Shown one piece after another: positions 34,853 through 46,439 of a DNA stretch of 64,000 bases. How positions within the stretch are numbered: position 1 is the stretch's first letter; the number at the start of each line of letters is the position of its first letter. The position numbers and the translations under genes were made by a program. Below the pieces are notes generated by a model that saw only the letters and a program-made list of their open reading frames with translations, was not told the origin of the DNA and did not search any database. The DNA is from Hyaloperonospora brassicae (taxonomy: Eukaryota; Oomycota; Peronosporomycetes; Peronosporales; Peronosporaceae), in assembly GCA_947650285.1 (NCBI GenBank), contig CANTFL010001158.1, positions 1 through 64,000 on the forward strand. Reading direction: 5' to 3'.

Positions 34853-35950
34853 ATGCACAAGGCGGCGCTGTCTACACCCATTGCGCTACTGTTGCAGCTG
34901 CTGCTGCTGCTGCTGGTACTGGTGCTACTTGCTGTCCAAGTAGACGCACGCGAGTGTCAAGAGACCACTGTCTTGGCACCCAAAGCCAGCGCCGCTGTCT
35001 CGACCGTTCGGACCGAGAGAGACCTCGTGCACGACACTGCGAGAGGACCACACAGCAGTTACGCAGCGCATGATGCCGAGATCGTAGGGGCTGTGCGTGG
35101 CGCTATGCTATGCAGCAAAGTCGAGTCATCAACGCCGCCTTCGAGTCGTCCGAGCTCGAACGTGTCTGCTCAAGCCAAACCCCCTCTGGCCACAGCTCCG
35201 TCGTCCAAGCTGCTCGCCTCGAGCCTCAGTGACGTACACGCCCCACCTCCTGTAGTCGCAGCACGCGGCGTCAACGGCCTCGCAGCTTCCAGCAACGGGA
35301 GACACAAGTCCGGCGTTAACGGCGTCAGACCCGTCGAGTCGAACGTGGACAGCACGTTTGTCCCTGCGACAGCGTCTCGAGCGTCCGTTTCGTCCAGCAC
35401 ACCGCTCGCTTCCTCTTCCGTGCACGAGACCGCCCACGATCCGCCGGCCAAAGCTGCACCGACAGTTGTGTCCAGCAGCAGCAGCCACAACGCCAGCAGC
35501 ACTGCTTTGAGCCATTATAGCGAGCGCGTGCCCGTGAAGAGCACGTTCCTCGAGCTCTCGAGCGCCCCCACCCACGTCGACGACGACAGCGCGGCACCAG
35601 CTGCTGCCTCGCGTCCCACGAGCAAAGCGACAGTGTCCACAGGCAAAGCGGTCGACGCAGCTGCCAGCGCCACACAGACCAAAGCCGACCCCAGCAGCGC
35701 CGCGTCCAGTAGCAGCTCTTCGTCCGCGAGCCGTCTGCTCTTCTACTCGTGTCTCGCCGTGGGCGTTGCGGGTCTCGTTGGCGCTGTGCTCCTGTACACG
35801 ACCGAGCACCGGACAGGCGCCAAGCAGCAGCAGCAGCAGCAGCAGCCGCGGGGCAGCGACGGGGCGGACGCGATGCCCCGCGCGACGTGGGCGCCGCGGC
35901 CCAGTGAAGTGCACGTTGTCATGGACGGACGCAACTTTGCCATTTTATAA
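34853..35950 (+). CDS. Ser/Thr-rich single-pass membrane protein
   Basis: 365 aa from ATG 34,853. It has a strong Leu-rich signal peptide (IALLLQLLLLLLVLVLLA), then about 270 residues very rich in Ser, Thr, Ala and Val with no Cys framework, one membrane span near residues 298-318 (LFYSCLAVGVAGLVGAVLLY), a Gln run and a tail ending NFAIL. The layout repeats the previous gene, and both tails end in (F/I)AIL, so they may be diverged tandem paralogues, this one lacking the barwin domain. Likely a surface mucin-like protein. No enzyme function is indicated. Confidence 0.7.
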   Translation: MHKAALSTPIALLLQLLLLLLVLVLLAVQVDARECQETTVLAPKASAAVSTVRTERDLVHDTARGPHSSYAAHDAEIVGAVRGAMLCSKVESSTPPSSRPSSNVSAQAKPPLATAPSSKLLASSLSDVHAPPPVVAARGVNGLAASSNGRHKSGVNGVRPVESNVDSTFVPATASRASVSSSTPLASSSVHETAHDPPAKAAPTVVSSSSSHNASSTALSHYSERVPVKSTFLELSSAPTHVDDDSAAPAAASRPTSKATVSTGKAVDAAASATQTKADPSSAASSSSSSSASRLLFYSCLAVGVAGLVGAVLLYTTEHRTGAKQQQQQQQPRGSDGADAMPRATWAPRPSEVHVVMDGRNFAIL

Positions 35951-36090
35951 AAAGCACCTTTTATGGGTTGCGAAACACTGAAAATACGACCGATCCGTTT
36001 GTACAGAGTGATGGTCGTCTTCGGCTGCTTCTGCTTCTGCTTCTTCTTCTGTGCAGCCCACAGACTGCGTCGTGTCCTGCAGGTCGAGCA

Positions 36091-36877
36091 ATGAACGCGG
36101 TGACGACGACGCCGTCGCGACTCCCGTCGGGCGCTGTACGCACGACGGATGGAGATGTGATAGTACCTGCTACACGTCGAGCCGACGGGTCGCTGCGCAA
36201 ACCCATCCGCATTCGCAAGGGCTACGTGCCACAGGAAGAGGTCCCCAAGTACAAGACCATCGCGCAGCGGGTGCGTGTTCCGTCGTCCTGCCACTGGTCC
36301 TGGTCTGCTTGTGGCTCTAGACGTGTACTGGACTCGATGTACTGCTTTGTTTATAATGTGCTTTTTGTTTGCTTTTTTGTGGTTGATGGGCATCGATGGA
36401 CGTACATGACAGCGACGTGAGCAAGAGGCCAAAAAAGCAGACGATACTGCTACTGCGGTGGACGAGCTGTCGATGGATACGCTGTCATTGGCAGAGACGA
36501 GCAAAGCGGTTGGGGGGAAGCAGAGATGTCGCAGCAGTGCAGAAAGACGTGACGACGGAGCGAGAGGCAAAGATCGTCAGCCGCAGCTGCCCAAGGACAA
36601 AGGAGACGTGACAATGCCCGTCGAGACGTCGAGTGAATGTGCTGGCGACGCTCAACAGCGTCTGAAGCAGAAGTTGACGGGAATCAACAGGCAGCTCAAG
36701 GAGATGGAGCAGCAAATGGACGGGAAAGGGCGAACGTTGTCGCGACAGGAGAAGCAGACGGTGGAGAGCAAGGCAGCGCTGCAGCAGCAGAGGAAGGAGA
36801 TCATTGCAGAGCTCAACGGCGCTACTGTCACGACGTCGACGAGTGGACCCCGTCCGAAAGTCTCGATTAGCTTGTAA
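36091..36877 (+). CDS. PYM1: PYM (partner of Y14-Mago), exon-junction complex factor
   Basis: Two exons, 36,091-36,270 and 36,413-36,877, with a 142-nt GT-AG intron, 214 aa. The N-terminus (GDVIVPATRRADGSLRKP then GYVPQEEVPKY) is the conserved Mago-Y14 binding segment of PYM. In other eukaryotes PYM removes exon-junction complexes from translated mRNA at the ribosome. The C-terminal part is a Lys/Glu/Gln coiled coil (LKQKLTGINRQLKEMEQQMD), as in the family. It converges with the AlkB-like gene, 172 bases away. Confidence 0.92.
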
Positions 36878-37049
36878 CTGAATGCAGCTGGCTGGAAGTG
36901 TGGTCATTGTTCGCATTCGTGCAACGGGTCTTGCAGCGGATATGACACACCACGAGCCGCTTCTCTACCAACCATCGACGCACACGAGACTCGTTGAATC
37001 GCTACGGCAGTGATGAACCTGTTGTGTGCGTTTCCGCTACTGGTAACGA

Positions 37050-38410
37050 CTACGCCGTTGGGACAGCCGGAGACGCAACGTCCGCCATGTTGTCCACCCA
37101 TCCCCACGCAATGACCGAGATACGACCTTCGTCCCGCACTGGCACATCGTGGAGAATGCCGTGGCGCCAAAGCACGTTTGTGTCCCGCGAAAAGGCGTAG
37201 ACGCATCCGTCCGGCTGCGGCACACTCACTACGGTTTTGGTCGTTGCGTGCTCAAAAGCGGCATCCCGCGTAGCTCCAAACGAGACGCCGACCGTGAAGT
37301 TCTGAATGGTGGCGAGGTGAGGCTTTACCGCCGCTGCGTCAAAGTGGAACGGTTTCCACTGCGACGTGTCCTTGTACCAGTTGAAGCGAGTCGCTTTGAT
37401 GTCAAGATGGAAGAACCGCTTGAGTCGGTCCGTGACGAGGTCGAACGTAGGGCACTTGGCCTTCCAACTTGACCGGTCGTCTACAATGAGATGCGTGCCG
37501 TCAATCTTGTCGTTGCCGTGCCACATCTTCAGCAACTGCTCACGTGGGATGTCGCAGTGGTCCAACTCGTGCATGAGCTTAGCGTAGAGCTCACCCTTTT
37601 TGTAGTCGCTGAAGAGGTTGGGCACGAGCACGACGTCACGCGAAGTCAGCGGCGTCGAGAACTGAGCATCTTTCGAGCCCAGGTCGAACGTGATGCGGAG
37701 ATCCACTGGTTTGATCATCGGCTCGAAGCTCTCGGTGTTTTTCTTGCTGGTCTGACGTCTGTCGTGGCTCTTCTTCTTCTTCTTCGTCTTCGTCTTGGTC
37801 TCCTTCTCCTTTTGCTTGTCGTGCTTGTCCACAGTACCAGCCTCTGCTTCTCTAGACGTGCTGCTGCTCGACTCCTGGTCTTTTGCCGCTTCACTCGTGG
37901 ACTTCTTGTCGTCATCGCTCGACTTCCGGCCACTTGTCATCTGCATGTCCTTCATCATCTTTGTCATGTCCTTCCCCACGACCGTATGTGTCTTCTCCTT
38001 CTTCTTCTCCTCCATGTTCGTCGGCTTCTTCTTTTCCCCCTGCTCTTCCCCATTCAAAGCCGCTGAACCAGCGCGTTCCGCTTTCTCCTCAGCGTCCGAC
38101 TCGCGTCGGGTCACAAAGTGGTTCTTGCGGCACTTGTCGCCAAACCTGCAGTCGCCACTCCTCCAGAAGAACTGACACAGCGCTTTGTCATGGACGTATC
38201 TGCAGCCCACGCGCACGCACTTTTTTTCTGCATGAACGACCGACACACTGTCTTGAACAGACCTGCGTCGTCGTCAAAGGGACGCGGAGCTTTTCCCTGT
38301 CGCGCGGCTTTAGCTGAGACCTTTCGGTTGGGCGTCAACTGAGCCGGGACATTCTCCATCGGAGGCGCGGTCTCGTCCGACGTGATCGTTGAAGGCACTT
38401 CTGCCGTCAT
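37050..38410 (-). CDS. CCCH zinc-finger AlkB-like 2OG-Fe(II) dioxygenase (apparent frameshift)
   Basis: The uninterrupted frame covers 37,050-38,246 but lacks an ATG. The other frame starts at ATG 38,410 (MTAEVPSTITSDE) and breaks at an A7 run (38,221-38,227). One extra A would join them into two CCCH fingers (C-x8-C-x4-C-x3-H, then CQFFWRSGDCRFGDKCRKNH). A Lys/Glu-rich linker is followed by an AlkB-type core with FHFDAA (HxD iron ligands), a distal His in LWRHGIL and Arg in GRISVIAWG (2OG binding). AlkB relatives oxidatively demethylate nucleic acids, and the fingers suggest RNA. The break may be an assembly error, a real mutation, or a missed 56-nt intron with weak sites. Confidence 0.75.
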
Positions 38411-39003
38411 GTTGACGACGTCGATCTTCTGCACAATGTCGTCTGGTTGAAGGCGCTCTGCAGGGGAACGAGAGCGAGTCGTGCTCTGCGCCAACCTCAA
38501 CAGGCAGAGGACGTATGACGCGAGAGAAGGTACGAAAAAACAGTGACGACTGGCTCAGAGCCCCCGATGACTTGGCCACTCCTTGCACCGCACATCGGGT
38601 CCGCTTCATGCCGCGGTTTTCTGTTGATTGGATCGAGTACGTCTCCCTTTGACTAATGGCGGTCTGTCTAGACAGTCGCTCGTGTTGCCGGTGTGGTGTC
38701 TATGAGCACATCGTCGCTTCCGTTCTGATCGAGAGACGGCAATTGCCATCCCGTGCGAGCACTTACTGACTGTGTGCGAGGAGTATCTGGTCTTTGCCGT
38801 ATTGCTGCTGCCACTCTGTACAAAGGCTGCGTCGTGCCGCATGCTCAAGTCGGAGCAGGTTTGCCATCGATGAGAACGACCTCAGCCAATGCAGAGGACG
38901 CGACGCGAGTGCATTCCACTCACGTGTACGCTCTTCTTGTCCATCTCGAAGGCGTTGCGCTTCTCTGCGTGATCCGAAAGCACTCCACAGACGAGAAGAA
39001 CAG

Positions 39004-39048
39004 GTTGCAATCAGAGCGAGAAGGCCAAGTTGCAATCAGAGCGAGAGG
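39004..39048 (+). repeat. 25-bp direct repeat, two copies
   Basis: GTTGCAATCAGAGCGAGA occurs twice, 25 bases apart. No function is evident. Confidence 0.85.
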
Positions 39049-41978
39049 CTGATGAGATCGGTACTGGAAAAGCTTCGCGAGAGGAACAGCAGAGCGCCGT
39101 CTCTCGGCGGTGGTCAAACCATACAAAGAACAGGCGTCGGGAAACGAAACGGATGCTACGAGGCGACGGCGCGATGCCTTTCTGATGCTTTCTCCGGTCG
39201 TGTGTAACGTGAGCACAGAAGTCGCATGTGATCGAGTTGTTTCGGGGATAGTCGTCTCATGGACACGATGTTGTGCTCATGAGTCAGCAGGAGAACAGTG
39301 GGAAACAGCGGAGAGCTTCGACAGCCCCGTGACTTCTGTCTCGATTGTCTCGCTTTGCACTCATGATATTGACACGAGGCCGTCATGACAGGGCACAAAG
39401 TCGACGGGCCCCGTTTAGCTGGTGCCTCGCGTAGTACGCAGCGCATTCGATGTTGACGGCTCTTTTCGTGGCCGCACTTGCCAACTTTTCTCTCTACGTC
39501 ATCTACGATCGCTGACCGAGCAATGTCGTCAGTTGTGGCTGACGGGAACGCATTCCTCTTGTCGGCAAGTCATCGCTTGCAGCAGAGCGGTCGATCAGTA
39601 ATATCGCCAGACCGGTCCATGATGTACCAAAAGTGGTTCGCGTGAATGGGTCCGTGGTCCTCCTGCCACCACTGCTCGATGCTTTCTGTGAGTCGCACCA
39701 GTCACTGAAATGGCGTCCGTCCGCCTCGTGTCTGTTGCTGCTCTGTTGCAATACCACTGGCGCTCGAGCGATACTCAATACATATGGGCCAAAATCTAGC
39801 AAAGTGGCTCTCCACGTGGTGCATTGGTCGTGTCTTGGCCCAGATGGGCAATCAGAACTCCGGTTGCTGTGCATAGTTGCAGCACTGGATCAAAGTAGGC
39901 TGTTGCAAGTCCCTTGTGTCGGAGGGGATCGCGAAGGGAGATACAAGTTTAGTCTGCAGGTGGCGTATACTGCGGCTTCGTGCACGACAGAATGCTATCT
40001 CGTTCGAGAAGCGTCCAAACACAGTCCATGAAAGACACGTCCTTCGTGTGCACAGACTTCCCTTCCAAGCCTTCGAGGCCTCATGGCTTCGTCCCTGCGA
40101 CGTCCTGTGCCCCTCGTTTTTCGTTGGACGGCAAACAAACGCAGTCCGACTTTTGTCGGAAGACAAGTGTCTCGCTCTCTCGAGTGCGCGCACCTGAAGG
40201 GCGTAGGTGCTAAGAGGGCATTCGTGCAGTGGCAACGTGATTAGAGGTGAGCTCAAGTACGTTCTGCACAAGTCTTTCGTTGCGAGAAAAAGGTGACAGC
40301 ACATATTGGAAAACGTTGGAGGGAGTTGCGGGGAAGCACTTGGTGAGCTGTGGGCGAAGGAGTTGAAGGGATACGGGCGAAGGTCGCAGTATCGCGATGC
40401 CAACATGTCATCGGCGTGCCGGAAGTGTCATGTCATCGGTTACGTGTCGCCAGGAGCACGTCAAATGTCCAGCCAAGTTTCTCCGAAGCGTCGGAACTTG
40501 TATCGACGTTTTGCTTTTTATATAAATGGATCAAAACTGCTGACAGAGGTCATCGTGAGCGCATTGTTTGTTCGTTCACTGTCAACTGGCGCAATCGTTT
40601 TTTTTACCTGCTGTAATGGATATATCGTTTTACTGACGTAAACGAGAGGTTTTGATCCGCTGCTTTTTTTGCTTAGAAACAGCTTTATGTCTGAAAGACT
40701 ATCGCTTCATGTTTGATCGTTATCGGTAAAAAGGATACGCGATGTTTACGGCGGTTGCTTGCTGTCGACCGGGCCTTTCTGAATTCCCGTCAAATTTTGT
40801 CCTGCGGGTAGGGATACAGTGCCTTTCCGTCCAAAGATTCCCTTGTGATGACTGTAAAAGCACCGACTCTTTGTGCTCCATACCACCTTGTGTGCCAGTC
40901 TCCTATCCGACGAGATGCCGCAGGTGATCTAAAAGAAGGTGCTACCCTACTTATCCACCCGATCGTCAAGGTACGCAAAGCCAAAACTGCTTTCTAATAC
41001 AGTTGCGATCAACGCTATTTGTGGTTTGGCGTCAACGAAGTACAAAAAGGTGTGCCACAATGTAGAGACGGCACCGATATTGCGAAAGTGTGCTACGCAG
41101 AGCTGATATCCGAAGGCCAAAGACGTTAGGGACAGGGTCTGTTTGTTCTCGATCGCGGTCGCTTCTCCCAGTATCCGATGAAGAATCTGTGGTACAGCGT
41201 ACCAATGTACCAGCGCCACGCGTTGTACCGGATACGCACGACCAGAAACGTCGCACGGTCAAATTTTCAGTTGAACGACCACGTTAACGGGCTGCCGTTG
41301 CGCAAATAGCACCGCTGTCTTCGTGAAGCAATGAGGTTGCACGAATGTGCGCTCGAGCTTGTTTCCGAGTCGCTTCGTGGGCTGTTGTCGCTTACGGCTA
41401 CGAATGGACCGGGCACGGGCGAAGAATGTGCAGCACTCAATGATCCCACTTTGCTATTGTAGCACATGGAACTGTCCTATGGGTCTGTCAGCTTTACTAC
41501 CGTCAGTGTCAGTGCTTTACTTGTAGCTGAGATGCGGCACTTATTCACATGTAGTCGCAGACTGCACCTTGCACACACACGCTCGTGCACCGATCTGAAA
41601 GAGTCACCATTACCGTCGTACTACCAGTAGTAGGTGTCTCTTGGTCCGTCGAGTCTGCCCGATCTCGCTCACGACCCATCATCTTTAGTCCACATATAGG
41701 CAGCCACTCCAGTAGGACCGCTCTACAGCATGAGACCGACTGATATAGGCGATTGCTGGTCGATGGTCACCTCTTGTGGGCAGTCCGAGAGACGTCTGTG
41801 TCTGTGAATGTGGTGGTAGTTGGTCGGCTACCGATAGAGCATCCGCTGCGTTGAGGCACAGCTTGTGCCGCTCCCCTCTCAGCCACGGAACACGCTCGAT
41901 CGCGTCCCGTCCGTCGGAGCAAACTCGTGCGACAGAAAGGGGACGCCACGCGACTGTGTGGGTGGGTGTGCGTGTGCG

Positions 41979-42006
<28 letters not shown>
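41979..42006 (+). repeat. (GT)n dinucleotide microsatellite
   Basis: About 13 GT units with a GC interruption near each end, about 370 bases upstream of the HMGB start. Confidence 0.95.
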
Positions 42007-42009
<3 letters not shown>

Positions 42010-42374
42010 AGGGGAAAGCCGCTAAAGCCCAAGTGAAGCGCTGGGCAACGATCTTGAAGCTGGGCGGCCCGTGGCGTCCGCAAACAGCCACGCGCGCGGC
42101 AATTCGCACTTGTGCGGGAGTCTCGACTTTAGCATTTGCAATAATAACTCGACGGGGTTTTTCAGCCCCCGCGCTGCCGGTGGTTTTTCCGTCGAGAGGG
42201 GAGGGAGGAGTTTTTTCCCGCCCGCCGGCACGGAAGCCGAGCCAGTTCCAGATCTGCGCTGCCCCCAGCCAAACACTCCCTCGCCCGTGCCGGCCCTCTC
42301 GTCGCGCTCGGCTCTCTGCTCTCTGCTTGCCCACGTTCTCGCCTTTCGCTCTCTTGCAGCCGTTGCCGTCTGCG

Positions 42375-43100
42375 ATGGTTCGTGGAGCGGTTGGACGACC
42401 GAAAAAGGCCGCGGGCGACCACACGCGCAAGCCCCGCAAGAAAAAAGACAAGAACGCGCCCAAGCGCGCGCTGTCGGCGTTCATGTTCTTTAGCAATGAC
42501 ATTCGCGACACGGTGAAGAAGGAGATGCCGGAGCTGCAGTTCCTCGAGATCTCGAGCGAAATTGGCCGTCGCTGGAAGAAGATCACGGACGAGGAGCGCC
42601 GGGTACGCCGGTCGTCACTCTGTTGGCTCGGTGTTGGGATTACGTCGGTCTTGATTCTAACGAAGTGTCCATTGTGTGTTGCTGCTGCTGCTGTTGCTGT
42701 TGTTGTTGTTGTTGTTGTTGCTCTGTTGTAGCCATACGACGAGCTGGCGGCCGCCGACAAGCGGAGATATATGGAAGAGAAGGAGGACTACGTGCCGGAC
42801 CCGTCGTTCGAGGCGACCAAAGGCACGCGCAAGAAGAAGGACCCGAACGCGCCCAAGCGCGCGCTGTCGGCCTACTTCTTCTTTTGCAACGACATTCGCC
42901 AAGAGACCCGTGACGAGAACCCGAGCAAGAAGATCACGGAGATTGCCACGCTCTTGGCCGAGAAGTGGCGTGCGCTGCCGGACAAGAAGCGCGTCAAGTA
43001 CCAGAAGATGCACGAAGAGGCGAAGGCCAAGTACCTGCAGCAGATGGACGTGTACAACTCGACCGACGTGGTGGTGCCCGAGCCAGACGAGGTGGACCAC

Positions 43101-43132
<32 letters not shown>

Positions 43133-43139
43133 CGAATAG
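42375..43139 (+). CDS. HMGB-like protein with two HMG boxes
   Basis: Two exons, 42,375-42,602 and 42,732-43,139, with a 129-nt GT-AG intron, 211 aa. Each HMG box opens with the same block (NAPKRALSAFMFF and NAPKRALSAYFFF). The first is split by the intron (ITDEERR joined to PYDELAAADKRRYM). A basic N-terminus (GRPKKAAGDHTRKPRKKK) precedes box A, and the protein ends with an Asp-rich acidic tail (11 Asp, then Glu). The layout matches animal HMGB1: non-sequence-specific DNA bending in chromatin. The intron has a long (TGC)n/(TTG)n tract just before the acceptor. Confidence 0.95.
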
Positions 43140-43852
43140 GCGGAGGTCGGCGACGTCTTCACTCGCGCTCGTACGTGCGCACGCACGCGCGCGCGCCCTC
43201 TCTGTTGCTGGACAAGCTGCTTGGAGCTTGACTAGCAGCGAGCTGGTTGGCAGTCCGCACGCAGTGGATGCAGCATACGCGCCCGGCTAGTAATCAGGAA
43301 GAGGAAGAGTGAAGCAGGCCGACAAGTGGCGCGTCGTTTGGTGCGCTGCGCTTTCCCATAGCTCGTAGTATGCTGGACACATGGTACCCTCTTTTTATAC
43401 TTTGAAGCTTTCGGTAACGTTTGTTGGCTGCTGGTTTCGATCGTCTGCGGAGTCGCGTTGAGACTGAAGCGTCAACGTGTGTCGATCTTGTCGTCGCGGT
43501 CACGTACGCCCATTACCGCGGCTTTTGTCCGACAGCCATTTTGTTCAGTGCTCGTACGAAGGAGTCACTTCTTCCGGAGACGTCAAAGCGTAGGGGACCT
43601 ATTCGTTTCAAGCCATGTTGCATCGTATCTGGCTGTTTTCTATGCCCAAGCGACAGAACAGAACAGGATCCGTGTTACGAGCAACACCCTCACGAGACGA
43701 CGAGCCGAACCGGCAGACCATCAACGACGACGACGCAACATGACCAGACCCGCTATTATTCACCAATGTCGTCTATTAAGTAGGTAACTAACTATGCACA
43801 GTCGCCTCGGCCAGGCAGCTTCGGCATCTCGCTCCATGACAATATTGACCTG
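43140..43852. other. convergent intergenic interval
   Basis: 3' flanks of the HMGB and RPC4 genes. Alternating GC/AC sequence near 43,175-43,195; no gene supported. Confidence 0.5.
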
Positions 43853-45176
43853 CTAATGCAGCAGCACGTCAAAGTCCGGGGTCACAACGAGATGGCGCTC
43901 CACGTTGCCCAGAATGCTCAACTGCTTCTCACTCGTGTTCACGGCATAAATCTCTTCACAAAAAGACGGCGTCTGGGCCGCTGCTACATCAAACTGCTTG
44001 TCGCCGAGCATTAGCACCATCTTGCCCGACTTGTGCACGCAGATCTATCGGCAGTGAGCATCGCGCAGCACAGCGGACGCGGTCAACATCGAGCACAGAA
44101 TACAGCACAACCCGTCATGTCGTACCTTGCCAATATATCCGCCCGGCGCAGTCTCAATCGAGTGGTCAAACACTCCGTCGTCACTGTCAACAAACACACA
44201 GCCACGACATGAGAAGTGTCGTACAGACGTTGGCATACACTACATGCACGTACGGAGACTCGTCCGAGCTTGCGTTCTCCTTCGTCTTCTTCGTTTCCTG
44301 CTCTTTTGCATCTTCCGCACCGTCCATCGGATCGTCTTCATCAGCTTTAGTAACTTTGGTCACAACACTTGACAGTGGCAACGTCGTCGGCAGCTGAATG
44401 AAAAACAGCGAATCATCCATCGCCACCAAGTCGCCGCTTGGGCCGCAAAAGATAGCGCCAGCACTCTCCGGTTCCGGCGGTCGCACGATCGGTAAACTCA
44501 TGGGCTCCATGACCGACTTGATTACTGGCGGCCACACCTGCTCTTCTTCGACGATCGCCACCTTGCCGCCGGGCATCTCTGCTTCATCCAGTACACTAAT
44601 ACCGGTGCCACCTGCAGCTGAGTAATCGGCATACGCCGACGTCGTTCGTGGAGCGGGTGTGTTGCTGCCTCCACCGTACGACGACCCACTCGAGAGCGTG
44701 CCGACGAACGCAACTTTACCACTTGGCAAGAAGCCCCGTCCCCGTCCACGACCTCGTCCACGACCACCTCCACGACCTGGGCCTCTGCCTTCCCTGCGTC
44801 CCCGATCGTCGTGTCGAAGCGCTCCTGCGCCGATCGAGTGCGGCTTTGCATCGTACGAGCGCTGGGCGCCAACACCGACGTCCTCTTCGCGTCCGGTTTC
44901 CAGCGCGGTACGACGTTTAGCCGCTTTTGGCACGAACTTGGGCCGTCGCGTCGAGCCACTGGCTGTGGCTGCGTCGCTCGAAGCACGAAAAGACCTGAGG
45001 ATGGAGAGAGAGAGAGAGATACACACACAGCTTGAGAGGGCTAGAGACACAACTGGAATGCGACTACCACCGACAAGCAGATCAGCAGCGAAAGTGTGGC
45101 GAGCGACGTACGGGAGACGTGTGCCGGACGCGTCGACGCGCGGACGGACGTCGCTCGTCTGCTGCTTTCCAGTCAT
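43853..45176 (-). CDS. RPC4: RNA polymerase III subunit RPC4 (POLR3D)
   Basis: Four exons: 45,112-45,176, 44,254-44,994, 44,126-44,183 and 43,853-44,044, with introns of 117, 70 and 81 nt (GT-AG, consistent phase), 351 aa. The exon 1/2 join gives TRLPSFRA, like the conserved N-terminal RRLPSLRS motif. A Gly-Arg repeat follows (near GRGRGRGRGF). The last two exons give GGYIGK, ICVHKSGKMVLMLGDKQF and a C-terminal LGNVERHLVVTPDFDVLL typical of RPC4. The subunit forms the TFIIF-like RPC4/RPC5 dimer used in Pol III termination and reinitiation at tRNA and 5S genes. Confidence 0.9.
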
Positions 45177-45496
45177 TCGGAACGTTTGCTGAGTCTCTTC
45201 GACGACAGGCTCAGAGGCGTTTCGTGGGGTACGTACCACTCTCGCACTTGACCGAGGGCGCAGAAGGGGTACACTGGGTTACGCTGTGTACCACTCCCCG
45301 CCCCACCAAATGTATCCGTTTGTGCGCAGAGATAGATATAGTCGTAAGCCGCAGACTACGTGCGCGATGTCGGGTCGTGTCCGCCACGAGGACCTTTCGG
45401 TCACGTAGGCAGTTTGATGTGATCGGTACGAGCTCAACGACGTTTGGATGCACAGCGTGTGTCGCACGCGCTTCGTCTCCGCTCGCTCGTTTACGA

Positions 45497-45541
45497 ACGT
45501 ACGTACGTACGTACGTACGCACGAGAGAGAGAGAGAGAGAC
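45497..45541 (+). repeat. (ACGT)n then (GA)n microsatellite
   Basis: Five to six ACGT units (self-complementary, so able to form a cruciform), then about nine GA units. Confidence 0.93.
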
Positions 45542-46045
45542 AGCGACAAAGGTGTCGTATCTCTCTGTTCGTATCGCAGTTCTTTCGACTGGCATACAAA
45601 CATCAAGTGAATGAGGCGCAAGCACTCGCTCGGCACAAGTATTTCGAGCTTTCGCTGCCTTCGACACACCAAAGAAGTCGTTCGTCTCGGCCGGTTGTCA
45701 GTGGCCCTCATGTGCAAAGACAAGGTGCGCAATGTACCCCCCACGATCTTTGGCGACATCTGTTTCGACGAGAAAACACATGAGTCGTCAAGGCCACCAA
45801 ACTGCCTCTTCGCCGTACTGGCGAACGGCGCTCCGCCAGCCAAACGACCAACGAACGAGTCTTTGGCAACTCGTTTGGGCGCAAACGTTCGGCACGTGAC
45901 CATTCGCTCGTGGGTCGACTGATATATCGATGTTTCAGTATGCGATCATGTCGCAAGCTTCGCACAGCGCGCATTGCGGTGTCGTTCTGGTACCGTAATG
46001 GCTGCTTTTCGGGCGTGCAAAGGGTCAGTCGGGTCACACCGCAGG

Positions 46046-46067
46046 CATACATACATACATACATACA
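46046..46067 (+). repeat. (CATA)n microsatellite
   Basis: Five CATA units. Confidence 0.9.
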
Positions 46068-46219
46068 AATGTGTGCGCCCCGCGTCCGCCATCTCAGCAC
46101 CGTCGCATACAAAGTCGTTGATAGTCGAGGCCGGATCGCCCGCCCCCTTTCAAAGTCGCTCCCTCGCACTTGGTTTCACTATGCGTCGCTGGTAAAGGGT
46201 TCGCCGGCCTCCTCCCTCC

Positions 46220-46221
<2 letters not shown>

Positions 46222-46258
<37 letters not shown>
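46222..46258 (+). repeat. (TC)n microsatellite
   Basis: About 17 TC units, roughly 200 bases upstream of the Myb gene start; it may act as a pyrimidine tract of the promoter. Confidence 0.93.
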
Positions 46259-46260
<2 letters not shown>

Positions 46261-46439
46261 CTAATCATGCAGCAGACCAATGACTGGCAAGTGAGGAGCT
46301 TCTCAGCCGCACCCCCGTAAGGTTTCAGTCCGCATTCTTCCGCGAGAAGTCAGACCAGCGGCTCCACCGGCTCCTTGGCCCGCACCACCGCAGCAGTAGC
46401 AGCCACCGCCGCCACCGGCAGACCCGCGCAGTGCACTGC

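Larger units (their letters stand above)
38411..42374. other. gene-free interval with one possible gene fragment
   Basis: Nearly 4 kb without a recognisable gene. The minus-strand frame 40,947-41,219 (ending SSFGFAYLDDRVDK) has protein-like hydrophobic segments but no family match and no upstream exon I can join; it may be a decayed C-terminus. The last 300 bases are C/T-rich and are the HMGB upstream region. Confidence 0.4.
45177..46439. other. divergent intergenic region with microsatellites
   Basis: Lies between the diverging RPC4 and Myb genes. It holds three simple repeats listed separately. Open frames across the repeats are artefacts. No gene supported. Confidence 0.5.
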
